Shown piece by piece: positions 9,559 through 18,328 of a stretch of DNA of 53,537 nucleotides. Each line of letters starts with the position of its first letter. Within the stretch, counting starts at the first letter, position 1. The stretch spans positions 1 through 53,537 of the forward strand of contig PMYD01000014.1 in the NCBI GenBank assembly GCA_003171335.1, written 5' to 3'. A program made the translations under genes and the position numbers. Below the pieces are notes generated by a model. It was not told the origin of the DNA. It ran no database searches and saw only the letters and a program-made list of their open reading frames with translations. The stretch comes from Phycisphaerales bacterium (GTDB taxonomy: Bacteria > Planctomycetota > Phycisphaerae > SM23-33 > FEN-1343).

Positions 9559-9663
9559 ATAAGCTGGGTAAAATGCCGATCCGAAGAAACTCCCCCATCG
9601 AGGCAGATGTTCGTTTCGAACGTGATCTACTCTGGTTGCAAATCGCAGGTCAAGAAGCAAAGC

Positions 9664-12174
9664 TCATCTGGACAGATGCGTCTCAACCGCCGGCCCATCG
9701 GGCGCAAAATCCACTCGAATGGCTCCGCCCCAGTCCGTGGAGAAGAACCGGTCATGCGTGATGAGGGCCTTGTTCTCCTCCGGCGTGCCATCGCGCCGCC
9801 GGCCGCTGGAGCGGAGGATGATTTTGGGGGCGACGGCGGCGATGAAGCTGTCCAGGGTGGCGACGGCCGAACCGTGGTGCGGCAGGACCAGCACATCGGC
9901 CCGCAGGTCGGCGGGTGAGAGTTCCAGCAGCAGTTGCTGGCCTGGCCGCTGGAGGTCGCCCGGCAGCAGCACGCGCGTGCCGCCGCATTCCAGCCGCAGC
10001 ACCAGGCACGAATCGTTGTGGGTCAGCCCATCATAGGCCTTCGACGCCGGCGGCCACAGGGCCACCAGCCGGCAGCCCTTGCCCAGCTCGACGCACTGCC
10101 CGCGCGACAGCCGCCGCATTTCCACATCGTGCCACTCCAGGTGGCGCACGAGCCGCTTGAGCATGGGCTCGAGGTTCTCCTCGCGCCCGAAGCGCTCGTT
10201 CACGAACAGGGCCCGCGGCGCGTGCCAGTCCAGCAGACCCCCCAGGCAGTTGTAGTGGTCGGAATCCCCGTGGCTGATGAACGCCGCCACCGGCGCCGGC
10301 CAGCGGCGCTGTTGCAGAAAAGGCTCCAGCACCTGCTCGAAGGGCTCGGCCACGGATCGGCTGCCGGCGTCGATCAGCACCACCCGGCCATCGGGCGCGC
10401 GGAACGCGGCGCATTGCCCGTGCCCCACATCCAGCATGGCCAGTTCGCCCTGCCCGGTGGGTCGTGCGGCTGTCTGCGTGGCGAGATACGCCAGGGCCAG
10501 CGCCCCCAGCAGCGCCGCTGCTGGCCAGCGCCGCCGCAGGCGCAGCCGGCCGCTGTAGACGGCAAACACGATGGCCGAGCCCACCAGCACGCAGGCCCAG
10601 ATGGGCACCGGCCGCAGCTCGATGTTCAGCCCGGGCAGGCGTTGCACCGCCTTGGTCAAATCGACGAGGCTGTCGGAGAACGTGCCCAGCCAGGCCGCCA
10701 GGCTGCCGGCGAGGTTGGGGGCGACTATCGAGAGCGCCAATTGGGCCAGGGCGATGCCCAGCATCGCCGCCACCACGGGCAGCAGCACCAACGTCAGGAT
10801 GGGCCCGGCGGGCGTGATGCGGCCGAAGTGATACGCCGCCAGCGGCACTCCGGCCAGCCAGGCGGCCGTTGAGACGCAGACCGTCGTCGCCAGCCAGTTT
10901 AACCCCGTGCGCCACCACCAGCGCCGGCGGCGCTCGTCGGAGCGGAAGACCATCAGCCCGCGCACCTGCAGCCAGCGGCCAAAGAGCAGGTCACGCAGCG
11001 GCCGCATCAGCAGCAGGATGCCCGCGACGATGCCGAAGCTGAGCTGGAAGCCGGCGCGGAACAGTTCGTTGGGGTCGACCACGAGCAGGCCTATCGCCGC
11101 CACGGCCAGCAGGTTGGCCGTCGAGGCCCGGCGGCCCAGGATGGCCGCCACGCAGAACGCCGCCGCCATGATCGCCGCCCGCAGCAGCGGCGCCGCCGGC
11201 TCGGTCACCAGCAGGTACGCCACGATGAACGCCAGCACGCCGGAGGCCGCGATTTTCGGCGACAGCCGCACCAGCCGCATCAGGCCGTAGGCCATCGCCA
11301 CTAAGAGGCCCATGTGCATGCCGCTGATGCACAGGTAGTGGGCGATGCCGGCGCGGGCCATGGCGTCCTCCACGCCGCGCAAGGCCGGGTCGCGGACCCC
11401 AAACACCATGGCCCGCGCCAGCAGCCGTCCCTCATACTCGCCTTCATACGCCAGGTGCTGGCGGGCGTGGGCTTTGAGCCGGCCCAGCCAGGTGGCCGGC
11501 CCGGCGGCCGGCTCGGCGAGAATCTCTATGGCGTCGGCGGCGGGACAGGAGGCGTGAACCAGCACGCCGGCCAGGCGCGCGCCCAGCCGCGCATCGCGCT
11601 GCCCCTCGTTGCGCGGCGGCGAGGGCCGGTGCAGCCGGCAATACAGGCGGACCGTCTGGCCCGCGTGCAGCCGCCAGACCGCTTCTTCCACGTCCACGCG
11701 CACCAGGCCCTGGCAGTGCTGGAAGCCCTGGGGGGTCGAGACGCGGGCGGCTTCCAGCAGGAACTGGCTTCGCGGCGGCCGCGGGTAGGCCTCCCAGCCG
11801 GCCGGGGTGTCGGATTCATCATCCAGCAGCGGCGTGCTGGCCACCTGGCCCTCGACGATGGCCAGGGGCGATTGGCCGGCGGGCACGAAGGCGGCCAGGT
11901 GGTCGCGCGGCGCAGCGCGCCAGGCCTGGAAGCCCAGACCGGCCCCCGTGGCCAGCAAACTGCCGGCCAGGCAGGCGGCTCTCAGCGGCGCCTGGTCTAC
12001 CCGGCGAAAAACCAGCACGCCCGCCAGCCAGCAGGCGGCCGCCGCGAGGATCAGCACGCCTACGGGCAGCGGACCGTAGCGGCCCAGGATGATTCCCGCC
12101 GCCAGCAGCAGCGCCACCGGAACCAGGGGCGCCGGCGCGGGGGCGGGCCTGCGTTGTTCGCGTGCGCTTGCCAT
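9664..12174 (-). CDS. comEC: ComEC/Rec2 DNA-uptake channel protein
   Basis: 836 residues with the full domain set. An N-terminal DUF4131-like region (about 15-200) is followed by the Competence membrane domain (about 225-510, including HYLCISGMHMGLL) and a C-terminal metallo-beta-lactamase-like domain (about 575-836) with LDVGHGQ, SHGDSDHYN (HxDxDH metal motif) and LPHHGS. The family forms the inner-membrane channel carrying single-stranded DNA during transformation, and the beta-lactamase domain may degrade the second strand. No other competence genes are nearby. Its presence makes natural DNA uptake possible but does not prove it. Confidence 0.93.
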   Translation of the reverse strand: MASAREQRRPAPAPAPLVPVALLLAAGIILGRYGPLPVGVLILAAAACWLAGVLVFRRVDQAPLRAACLAGSLLATGAGLGFQAWRAAPRDHLAAFVPAGQSPLAIVEGQVASTPLLDDESDTPAGWEAYPRPPRSQFLLEAARVSTPQGFQHCQGLVRVDVEEAVWRLHAGQTVRLYCRLHRPSPPRNEGQRDARLGARLAGVLVHASCPAADAIEILAEPAAGPATWLGRLKAHARQHLAYEGEYEGRLLARAMVFGVRDPALRGVEDAMARAGIAHYLCISGMHMGLLVAMAYGLMRLVRLSPKIAASGVLAFIVAYLLVTEPAAPLLRAAIMAAAFCVAAILGRRASTANLLAVAAIGLLVVDPNELFRAGFQLSFGIVAGILLLMRPLRDLLFGRWLQVRGLMVFRSDERRRRWWWRTGLNWLATTVCVSTAAWLAGVPLAAYHFGRITPAGPILTLVLLPVVAAMLGIALAQLALSIVAPNLAGSLAAWLGTFSDSLVDLTKAVQRLPGLNIELRPVPIWACVLVGSAIVFAVYSGRLRLRRRWPAAALLGALALAYLATQTAARPTGQGELAMLDVGHGQCAAFRAPDGRVVLIDAGSRSVAEPFEQVLEPFLQQRRWPAPVAAFISHGDSDHYNCLGGLLDWHAPRALFVNERFGREENLEPMLKRLVRHLEWHDVEMRRLSRGQCVELGKGCRLVALWPPASKAYDGLTHNDSCLVLRLECGGTRVLLPGDLQRPGQQLLLELSPADLRADVLVLPHHGSAVATLDSFIAAVAPKIILRSSGRRRDGTPEENKALITHDRFFSTDWGGAIRVDFAPDGPAVETHLSR

Positions 12175-12200
12175 GCGTGTCGGTCTTCAACGAAATGCGG

Positions 12201-12376
12201 ACACGAAGACCACGAAGATCACAAAGGACACAAAGAAAAGAAGTGAGAGTTTAAAAAACCGCCACGGCGAAGGCCCCAAGCCATGGCCATGAATTACCTG
12301 TCTTCCTAAGTCTTATCTTTCTGCCTCTCTTTGTGTTCTTCGCGTTCTTTGTGATCTTTGTGTTCTCTTTCGCGTT
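12201..12376. repeat. Inverted ACAAAG/CTTTGT repeat pair, copy 1
   Basis: A purine-rich arm of degenerate CACAAAGA/CACGAAGA units (12201-12245) faces a pyrimidine-rich complement (about 12325-12376) across an 80-base loop. The same architecture occurs at 26084-26226 and 52256-52394. The right arm reaches the 3-prime end of argF. The 12175-12380 gap holds no gene. Confidence 0.7.
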
Positions 12377-12380
12377 GGAA

Positions 12381-13337
12381 TTACTCCTTGCCCGCCCCGA
12401 CGCCGTCGCTGACGCCGCCCTCGGCCATGAGGACGGTCAGCAGGCTGCGCTGGAAGTGCATCCGGTTTTCCGCCTGGGCGAAGATGATGTCGGCGTAGCG
12501 GTCCATCACGTCGGCGGAAATCTCGTTGCCGCGGTAGGCCGGCAGGCAGTGCATCACGATCGCGCCGGCGGGGGCCTTGGCCATCAGCGCCGCATTGACC
12601 TGGTAGTCGCCAAAGGTCCGGATTCGGGCGGCCTTCTCCTGCTCCTGGCCCATCGAAATCCAGGTGTCGGTATAGATCACGTCGGCATGGGCCACGGCCG
12701 CGGCCGGGTCGCGCAGGGTTTGGACCGAGGCCTGCGGGTACTTTTCGCGCAATTGGGCGAGGAACGGCTCATCCAGCTCGTAGCCCTTGGGGCAGGCCAG
12801 CACGAAACCCACGCCCAGGCTGGCGCACAGCATGGCCAGGCTGCGGGCCACGTTGTTGCCGTCGCCCACGAACACCAGCGTGCGCTGGGCCAGCCGGCCG
12901 AAATGTTCCTGCATGGTCATCAGGTCGGCCATGGCCTGGCAGGGGTGGCTGTAATCGGTCAGGCCGTTGATGACAGGGACCGGAGCATACCGGGCCAGCT
13001 TCTCCACCAGCTCGTGACTGAAGGTGCGGGCCATGATGCCGTCGCACATGCGGCCCAAAACGCGGGCGGCATCCTCGACGGGCTCGCGCGTGCCGATGCC
13101 CACATCGGCGGGCGTAAGGTTGATGGCATGGCCGCCCAGGTGCGTCATGGCGGCCTCGAAACTCACGCGCGTCCGCAGCGAGGGCTTCTCGAAAATCATC
13201 GCCAGCGTTTTGCCCGGCAGGGAAGGGGCCAGGCGGCCGTCGCGGAACTCCGCCTTGTCCGCGATGGCGCGCTGCAACAGGTTGGCCAGCTCCGCCGGGG
13301 AAAAGTCGCCGATGTTGATGAAGTCTTTCTTAGGCAC
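12381..13337 (-). CDS. argF: Ornithine carbamoyltransferase
   Basis: 318 residues. It transfers the carbamoyl group from carbamoyl phosphate to ornithine, giving citrulline in arginine synthesis. Carbamoyl-phosphate motif SLRTRVSFE (about 53-61), HPCQ (about 130) and the ornithine-site motif MHCLPAYRG (about 265) are all present. The GTG start at 13337 has GGAG eight bases upstream. It lies downstream of argB on the same strand, separated by 138 bases containing a repeat, so the two are a partial arginine gene cluster. Confidence 0.95.
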   Translation of the reverse strand: MPKKDFINIGDFSPAELANLLQRAIADKAEFRDGRLAPSLPGKTLAMIFEKPSLRTRVSFEAAMTHLGGHAINLTPADVGIGTREPVEDAARVLGRMCDGIMARTFSHELVEKLARYAPVPVINGLTDYSHPCQAMADLMTMQEHFGRLAQRTLVFVGDGNNVARSLAMLCASLGVGFVLACPKGYELDEPFLAQLREKYPQASVQTLRDPAAAVAHADVIYTDTWISMGQEQEKAARIRTFGDYQVNAALMAKAPAGAIVMHCLPAYRGNEISADVMDRYADIIFAQAENRMHFQRSLLTVLMAEGGVSDGVGAGKE

Positions 13338-13349
13338 GATGACCGCTCC

Positions 13350-13475
13350 ATAGGAGGCTATAGGCTGTAGGCTTTAGGCTGTAGGCGCTGATGAGTCGAG
13401 CGCGTCTTTATTCTGAACCCATTTCAGATGCCACTATCGTCCATGTCCCTACAGCTTACAGTCTACAGCCTTCTG
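13350..13475. repeat. CTATAGGCTGTAGGC inverted repeat between argB and argF
   Basis: Degenerate units of TAGGCTGTAGGC (13356-13389) face units of CTACAGCTTACAGTC (about 13449-13472). A related short run lies at 50176-50227 just ahead of the aldo/keto reductase gene. This looks like another palindromic repeat family. It separates argB from argF in a probable operon. Confidence 0.55.
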
Positions 13476-14348
13476 TCACTGGTGTATTAGCGTTCCCACG
13501 CCGCGCTCGGTGAAGATCTCCAGCAGCAGGGCATGGGGATACTTGCCGTCGATGATGTGCGTGCGCTTGACCCCGCCGGCCAGCGCCCGCAGGCAGGCCT
13601 CCACCTTGGGCAGCATGCCGCCGTCGATCACCTTCTCGGCGATAAGCTGGCGAATTTCGGCCTCGGAGGTGGACATCATCAGCGAGGAGGGGTCCTTCGG
13701 GTCCCGCCGGATGCCGTGCGTGTCGCTGACGACCACGAGTTTCTCCGCGCGCAGGGCGGCGGCCACTTCGCCGGCGGCCGTGTCGGCGTTGCAGTTGAGC
13801 TTGGCGCCGGTGGCGTCGCGGGCGATGGGGGCGATCACGGGCACCGTGTCGGAGCCGCACAACAGCTCGATCAGCCGGGCGTTCACTTCGGTCACCTGCC
13901 CCACCAGGCCGATGTCGATCTTGCGGCCGTCCTGCTCAATAAACAGCCGGTCGGCAAACAGCACGCCGCTGGAGAGGCTGTGCAGCCCCATGGCGCTGGC
14001 GCCCAGGGCTTCGATGGTCTTGCACAGCCGCTCGTTGATCTCCCGCACCAGCACGTGCTCGACGATGGCCAGCGTCCGCTGGTCGGTGTACCGGCGGCCC
14101 TGCACGAACTGCACTTCAAGTGCGGCCTTCTCCATGGCCGCGTTGATGGCCTTGCCCCCGCCGTGCACGATCACCGGGCGAATGCCCACGGCGTGCATGA
14201 AGACGATGTCGCTGACCATGTCCGAGACGGCCCGGTCATCATCCATCATGGAGCCGCCGCACTTGACGACGACGATCTTCCGCCGGAACCGCTGGATGTA
14301 GCCCAGCGCCTCGGTCAGCACTTCCGCCTTGGCAATCGCTTCCTGCAC
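13476..14348 (-). CDS. argB: Acetylglutamate kinase
   Basis: 290 residues of the amino-acid-kinase family. It phosphorylates N-acetylglutamate, the second step of arginine synthesis. VVVKCGGSMMDD (about 25-36) is the phosphate-binding lysine/glycine region, and VHGGGKAINAAM and NCNADTAAGEVAAAL are the substrate and ATP regions. The N-terminal helix ahead of the kinase core (about 22 residues) is of the kind found in arginine-inhibited, hexameric enzymes, so feedback inhibition by arginine is plausible. The start is a GTG with GGGAGAG nine bases upstream. Confidence 0.94.
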   Translation of the reverse strand: MQEAIAKAEVLTEALGYIQRFRRKIVVVKCGGSMMDDDRAVSDMVSDIVFMHAVGIRPVIVHGGGKAINAAMEKAALEVQFVQGRRYTDQRTLAIVEHVLVREINERLCKTIEALGASAMGLHSLSSGVLFADRLFIEQDGRKIDIGLVGQVTEVNARLIELLCGSDTVPVIAPIARDATGAKLNCNADTAAGEVAAALRAEKLVVVSDTHGIRRDPKDPSSLMMSTSEAEIRQLIAEKVIDGGMLPKVEACLRALAGGVKRTHIIDGKYPHALLLEIFTERGVGTLIHQ

Positions 14349-14420
14349 GGTGAATCTCTCCCAAGCGAGAAACTTTGAAAACTAGCCCATCCGCGCGGCG
14401 GAGTCAAGGACGCCTTGCCC

Positions 14421-14951
14421 TCAGTTGGAAACCGGCAGGCTCTCCCAAATGATTCTGGCGGCCGCGCGGGCCCCTTGCACCACCGCGGGGGTCATGTCGC
14501 GATTGAACTCCCGGGTCGCCGGCTGAATGCCGATCAGCAGGACCTGGCATTCCAACATGCGGCCAAGGTAGTCGGACAAAACCGAAAGCGGCAGACTGTG
14601 CGTTGAGAACGAGGCGGTGTTGAGAATGTCCTTCGTTTCCAGCAGTTCCACGCTGCCGGGCGGAAGGCCCATGTCGGCCGCATCGATCAGGATCAGGTGG
14701 CTGGGCCCAAACGCCCGGATTTGGCCGGTCAGATTTTCCGGCACGGTGCCGCCGAAAAACACTTCCACCGGCGGATTACGCCCAGAGGCAGCGGCAAGCA
14801 TCCGTTGAAGTTCCTGGCCGGCCACCAAGCCGGCCGCATCATCCGCACGAACGTCCGATCCGATCGCCAGGACGGCGATGCGGTCAGCCGTTTGCAGGCT
14901 TGTTCGCAGGCGCTGGCTCAGACTTGGCCGACTCTGTTTTGGGTTGCTCAC
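14421..14951 (-). CDS. HycI-type [NiFe] hydrogenase maturation protease
   Basis: 176 residues, peptidase family M52. Such enzymes cut the C-terminal extension from the hydrogenase large subunit after nickel insertion. The three nickel-sensing residues fit: an Asp in GSDVRADDAAG (37-38), an Asp in IDAADMGLPPG (about 90-93) and the His in FSTHSLPL (118). Together with LIGIQPA these match the group-4 hydrogenase (HycI) branch. The proposed GTG start overlaps the ferredoxin-subunit gene by 68 bases; no later start gives the first motif. Its target is presumably the large subunit encoded at 16304-17536. Confidence 0.87.
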   Translation of the reverse strand: MSNPKQSRPSLSQRLRTSLQTADRIAVLAIGSDVRADDAAGLVAGQELQRMLAAASGRNPPVEVFFGGTVPENLTGQIRAFGPSHLILIDAADMGLPPGSVELLETKDILNTASFSTHSLPLSVLSDYLGRMLECQVLLIGIQPATREFNRDMTPAVVQGARAAARIIWESLPVSN

Positions 14952-15330
14952 TGGCAGGGGCGCTCACCTTGGAAGGATCGGGGCTTTCCCTCATAAAAAG
15001 GTCTTTCCGCTGAAGCTGCGCCAATTCAAACTCTCGCGAGGCCTCCAGGGCCTTGCGCGGGCAGGAGTCGACGCACTGGGCGCAGTAGATGCAGCGGGCC
15101 AGGTCCACTTCGCAGCGGAACTGCTTGTCGGCCACCTTGATGATCTGAATGGCGTTGGCGGGGCAGTCCCGCATGCACAACTTGCAGCCGATGCACTTTT
15201 CCGGAATGAAATGCAGCCGGCCGCGAAAATGCTCGGGCATGAGGATCTTCACGAACGGATAGAGCACGGTGGCCGGCTTGCGCAGAGCCGACCGCAACAC
15301 CTCAGCCAACATTCTTCCCGGGCGTTTCAT
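14884..15330 (-). CDS. Hydrogenase/complex-I-like ferredoxin subunit (NuoI type)
   Basis: 148 residues with two 4Fe-4S motifs: Cys46-49-52-56 (CIGCKLCMRDCP) and Cys80-83-86-90 (CIYCAQCVDSCP). It resembles NuoI/EchF/MbhN, the subunit that relays electrons between soluble ferredoxin and the small subunit. An N-terminal amphipathic region probably sits on the membrane arm. The Ala/Pro/Lys-rich tail (about 118-148) is unusual, and part of it overlaps the maturation protease gene. Its ATG overlaps the stop of the NuoH-like gene (ATGA), so translation is coupled. Confidence 0.88.
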   Translation of the reverse strand: MKRPGRMLAEVLRSALRKPATVLYPFVKILMPEHFRGRLHFIPEKCIGCKLCMRDCPANAIQIIKVADKQFRCEVDLARCIYCAQCVDSCPRKALEASREFELAQLQRKDLFMRESPDPSKVSAPASEQPKTESAKSEPAPANKPANG

Positions 15331-16304
15331 TGCAAATATCCTCTGGGCAAATAGCCCTTGGCCACAAGGTCGATGAGCACTTGGGCCACGCCCAGCGGGG
15401 CGGCCACTTTCCAGCACAAGTTGATCATCTGGTCGATCCGCAGGCGGGCCATGATGCTGCGCATGACGGTCAACACGCACACCACGGCCAGCAGCTTGAC
15501 CAGATACACGGCAAACCCGGCCGCCGCCGGCAGGCCCAGCCCGAAGGGCAGGAAGACCGCGGCGATCAGGGCGGCGCCGACAATCGTTTCCAGGTCGATC
15601 GTCAGCCGCAGCATGGCCAGCAGCCTTCCGCTGTATTCCGTGAAGCTGCCGGCGACGATCTCGGTCTCGGCCTCGGGAATATCAAAGGGCACGCGCTCCA
15701 GCTTGCCCAGCAGGGCCACCAGGCAGACGCCCAGGCCCAGGATATTCAGGGCCGCAAAGGCCGGATGCACCTGGTAAAAGGCCGCCATCTTGCTGATCGA
15801 CCAGGTATTGGCCAGGAGCGCCGGCCCCAGGATGCACAGGAAAAGCGGCACTTCGTAGGCGAAAAGCTGCATCACCGCGCGGGCCGCGCCGATCATCGAG
15901 TACACCGAGCGCGAGTACCAGCCGCCCAGGAAGAACGTGACCGTCGGCACGGTCAGCATGTACAGCACCAGGATGAGGTCGCCCTCGAAGTGATACCGGA
16001 TGTCGGACTTCCACGTCGGGATGTACAGGAACGCCGTCGCCGTGGCCGCCAGGGCCACTAAGGGGGCCATGAGGAACATCCGCCGGTCGGCCAGGCGCGG
16101 CGTCATCTCTTCCTTGGCCGCCAGCTTGATCACATCGGCCAGCGGTTGAAACCACGGCGGGCCCACCCGATGCTGGAGCCGGGCATGCAGCTTGCGGTCC
16201 ACGTACTCGGCGAACAGCGCGAAGGCGATCAGGAACAGCAGGCCGGGGAAGACCAGCATGTAAAACAGGTCGTACAGGTTCTGGTAAACGAACTGGGCGT
16301 CCAT
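15327..16304 (-). CDS. Complex-I-like membrane subunit (NuoH type)
   Basis: A 325-residue membrane protein with about eight helices. Family features include an N-terminal helix followed by RKLHARLQHRVGPPWFQPLADVIKLAAKEE (in NuoH the loop that meets the quinone/hydrogenase modules) and VPFDIPEAETEIVAGSFTEYSG, with the conserved acidic residues of the E-channel. In hydrogenases this is the HycD/MbhM/EchB-like anchor between the peripheral arm and the antiporter-like subunits. The ATG at 16304 shares one base with the stop of the large-subunit gene. The longer open frame upstream overlaps that gene and is rejected. Confidence 0.92.
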   Translation of the reverse strand: MDAQFVYQNLYDLFYMLVFPGLLFLIAFALFAEYVDRKLHARLQHRVGPPWFQPLADVIKLAAKEEMTPRLADRRMFLMAPLVALAATATAFLYIPTWKSDIRYHFEGDLILVLYMLTVPTVTFFLGGWYSRSVYSMIGAARAVMQLFAYEVPLFLCILGPALLANTWSISKMAAFYQVHPAFAALNILGLGVCLVALLGKLERVPFDIPEAETEIVAGSFTEYSGRLLAMLRLTIDLETIVGAALIAAVFLPFGLGLPAAAGFAVYLVKLLAVVCVLTVMRSIMARLRIDQMINLCWKVAAPLGVAQVLIDLVAKGYLPRGYLQ

Positions 16305-17536
16305 CAATGGTCCTCTGGGCAGCGGAAGCTGTTGTTCAGTTTCGAGAAATCGATGCCGTGCCGGCGATGCCACTCGATGCCGTACTGGCGAAGCTGTTCC
16401 CAGTGCAGCACGCTGGATGGCCCATCGGCGCGGCGCACCTCGGTCAGCCGGTCGGTGCAGGAGAAGCACGGGTCAATGGCCGCCACCACGATGGGCAGGT
16501 CGGCCAGGTAACGGTCCTCGAGCATCTTGGCGACGGCCTGCACATTGGCCAGCGTGGGGGCGCGCACCTTCACGCGGTCGGGCTTCTCCGTGCCGTTGCC
16601 GCGGACGTAGTGCACATCCTCGCCGCGGGGCGCCTCGTAGCGGCCCAGGGCCTCGCCGGCCGGCACCTTGCGCGGGGCCTTGACGGCGATGGGCCCATCG
16701 GGCAGGTGCTCCAGGGCGTGGCGGATCATCTTGTACGATTCCATCAGCTCGCCGACGCGGACCAGCGTTCGTCCGTACACATCGTTGCAGTCGGCGGTGA
16801 TGACCTTGAAGGGAATCTCGCCGTACGCCAGGTACGGGTCATCGCGGCGAATGTCGCGGTCCACGCTGGAGGCCCGCGCTGTGGGGCCGACGGCCCCCAT
16901 GCGAACCGCATCGGCGGGCGACAGCACGCCCACATTGCGCAGCCGGTTGATCAGCGTGGTTTCCTGCGTGGCCACCGACACGTAGTATTTGGTTCGCTCT
17001 TCCAGGGCATTGAGCCGGGTGAAAATGTCGGCCTTCTGCTCGGGGCTGATATCCCGCCGCACGCCGCCGAAGGTGTTGATGCCGTAGTTGACGCGATTGC
17101 CCGTCAGCAGGGCCAGGAGGTCCATGACGATTTCGCGGTCGCGCCAGGAGTACATCAGCAGCGTATCGAAGCCGACCTCATGGCCCGCGACGCCCAGCCA
17201 CAGCAGGTGGCTGTGAATGCGCTCCAGCTCCGCGACAATCGTGCGGATGTACTGCGCCCGCGGAGGCGCCTGGATGCCGACGATTTCCTCCACGGCCTGC
17301 ACGAAGCACGTGGCGTGCGAGTGCGAGCAGATGCCGCAGATGCGCTCGATCAGGTAAATGCCCTGCACGTACGTGCGCTCCTCGCACGCCTTCTCGATGC
17401 CGCGGTGGTTGTAGCCCAGCCGCACGGCGATCTGGAGGATCTTCTCGCCCTGGAGCGTCAGCATGAAGCTGGTGGGCTCCTTCAGGGCCGGGTGCTGGGG
17501 GCCGACCGGGACTTGTACGCTTTCGCCCTCAAACAT
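16304..17536 (-). CDS. Group 4 [NiFe] hydrogenase large subunit (NuoD/HycE type)
   Basis: A 410-residue catalytic subunit. Both nickel-binding cysteine pairs are intact: Cys67 and Cys70 in ERICGICSHSHA, and Cys357 and Cys360 in DPCFSCTDR. Complex I NuoD proteins have lost these, so this is a hydrogenase, not a quinone reductase. After DPCFSCTDR a 47-residue tail remains, of the type removed by the HycI-like protease encoded downstream. The ATG at 17536 overlaps the end of the NuoC-like gene by eight bases. Expected reaction: proton reduction or hydrogen oxidation with ferredoxin, coupled to ion transport. Assignment to a named group-4 subgroup would need a tree. Confidence 0.93.
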   Translation of the reverse strand: MFEGESVQVPVGPQHPALKEPTSFMLTLQGEKILQIAVRLGYNHRGIEKACEERTYVQGIYLIERICGICSHSHATCFVQAVEEIVGIQAPPRAQYIRTIVAELERIHSHLLWLGVAGHEVGFDTLLMYSWRDREIVMDLLALLTGNRVNYGINTFGGVRRDISPEQKADIFTRLNALEERTKYYVSVATQETTLINRLRNVGVLSPADAVRMGAVGPTARASSVDRDIRRDDPYLAYGEIPFKVITADCNDVYGRTLVRVGELMESYKMIRHALEHLPDGPIAVKAPRKVPAGEALGRYEAPRGEDVHYVRGNGTEKPDRVKVRAPTLANVQAVAKMLEDRYLADLPIVVAAIDPCFSCTDRLTEVRRADGPSSVLHWEQLRQYGIEWHRRHGIDFSKLNNSFRCPEDH

Positions 17537-18020
17537 GGCGCTGCTCCTGGTTGGCTTTGTCCGGTGTAGCCGTTTCGGGACGCTTCCAGTCCTTTCGCAG
17601 CGGATACTGCCCAGCCGGCCAGTCATCGGGCAGCGGATAGCGGTTTCCCGGCGGCAGGCCTTCCACCTGCACGCCCATCAAGTCCACCATCTCGCGCTCG
17701 TACAGATCGGCGGCGGGGAAGCGGCCGCTGATCGTCTTGACGACCGGCCGGTCCTTGGGCACGCTGGTGCTCAGGTTGAGCACCACGCCGCTGGGCCGGG
17801 CCAGATGGTAGATTATTTCGATGAACGCGCCGCCATCCAAGGCCGTAATGGCGCACAAGATAGAGAAACCCATCCGCTCCACGATGTTCTCGAAAACCTC
17901 GGCAAAACGATCGTAGGGCACTTGGGCGAAGATGCGCCGCGGCCGGGGCACGCGAATATTGCCCACCACGCCGCTGAAGCTCTTCATCAACTCACTTTGT
18001 ACCGAAAGAGACTCTTCCAT
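17529..18020 (-). CDS. Complex-I-like 30 kDa subunit (NuoC type)
   Basis: 163 residues. The C-terminal half has the NuoC signature YEREMVDLMGV (about 106-116) followed by PLPDDWPAGQYPLRKDW. It is a structural subunit of the peripheral arm that packs on the large subunit. It is a separate protein here, not fused to the D-type subunit. The start at 18020 has GGGGA about seven bases upstream. A 308-base AT-rich gap separates it from the NuoB-like gene. Confidence 0.9.
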   Translation of the reverse strand: MEESLSVQSELMKSFSGVVGNIRVPRPRRIFAQVPYDRFAEVFENIVERMGFSILCAITALDGGAFIEIIYHLARPSGVVLNLSTSVPKDRPVVKTISGRFPAADLYEREMVDLMGVQVEGLPPGNRYPLPDDWPAGQYPLRKDWKRPETATPDKANQEQRHV

Positions 18021-18328
18021 TCTTGGTCCCCGTCAAGCCGGGTTCGTTGCCGTGTTAATATGCACAATATGCAGGCCGTGAATAACGTAAGTCCTTGCAA
18101 TTACTAGTCCCAAGCAATAGTGCATAATGCTTAAGATGCATATTTCCCAGCTTCACATTATGCTTTAAGTTATTTATATTCAAACACTTATGCTTTGACA
18201 ATCCTGTGAGGCGGAAACTTGCCTTCGCAAGAATCCAACCCGCCGCAACTGCGCCTTTGGCAACCGCATATCCCATGATTAGCCATGGTATCATGACGTT
18301 GCAAATTGTCAAGCAAAATCCATCGCGC
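18021..18328. other. AT-rich non-coding interval within the hydrogenase operon
   Basis: About 300 bases, strikingly AT-rich around 18050-18190, in an otherwise GC-rich operon. It has repeated TGCATAATGCTTAAG-like words and a possible minus-strand promoter at 18285-18312. One minus-strand open frame (18055-18312, 85 codons) could encode a hydrophobic peptide, but its C-terminal half reads as random low-GC sequence. I cannot support it as a gene. Confidence 0.7.
18285..18312 (-). promoter_or_regulatory. Putative internal promoter ahead of the NuoC-like gene
   Basis: Reading the minus strand: TTGACA (18312-18307), 16-base spacer, TACCAT (18290-18285) preceded by TGA, giving an extended -10 look. 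It would transcribe the C-D-H-I-protease part of the operon separately. Sequence match only. Confidence 0.35.

Noticed and set aside
9573..9761. Possible 62-residue protein after proB
   Set aside because: It overlaps the 3-prime end of comEC on the other strand for half its length and shows no recognisable features; the ribosome-binding site is weak.
18055..18312. 85-codon minus-strand frame in the AT-rich island
   Set aside because: The N-terminal part is hydrophobic, but the rest has random-looking composition and no ribosome-binding site; the putative promoter overlaps its start.
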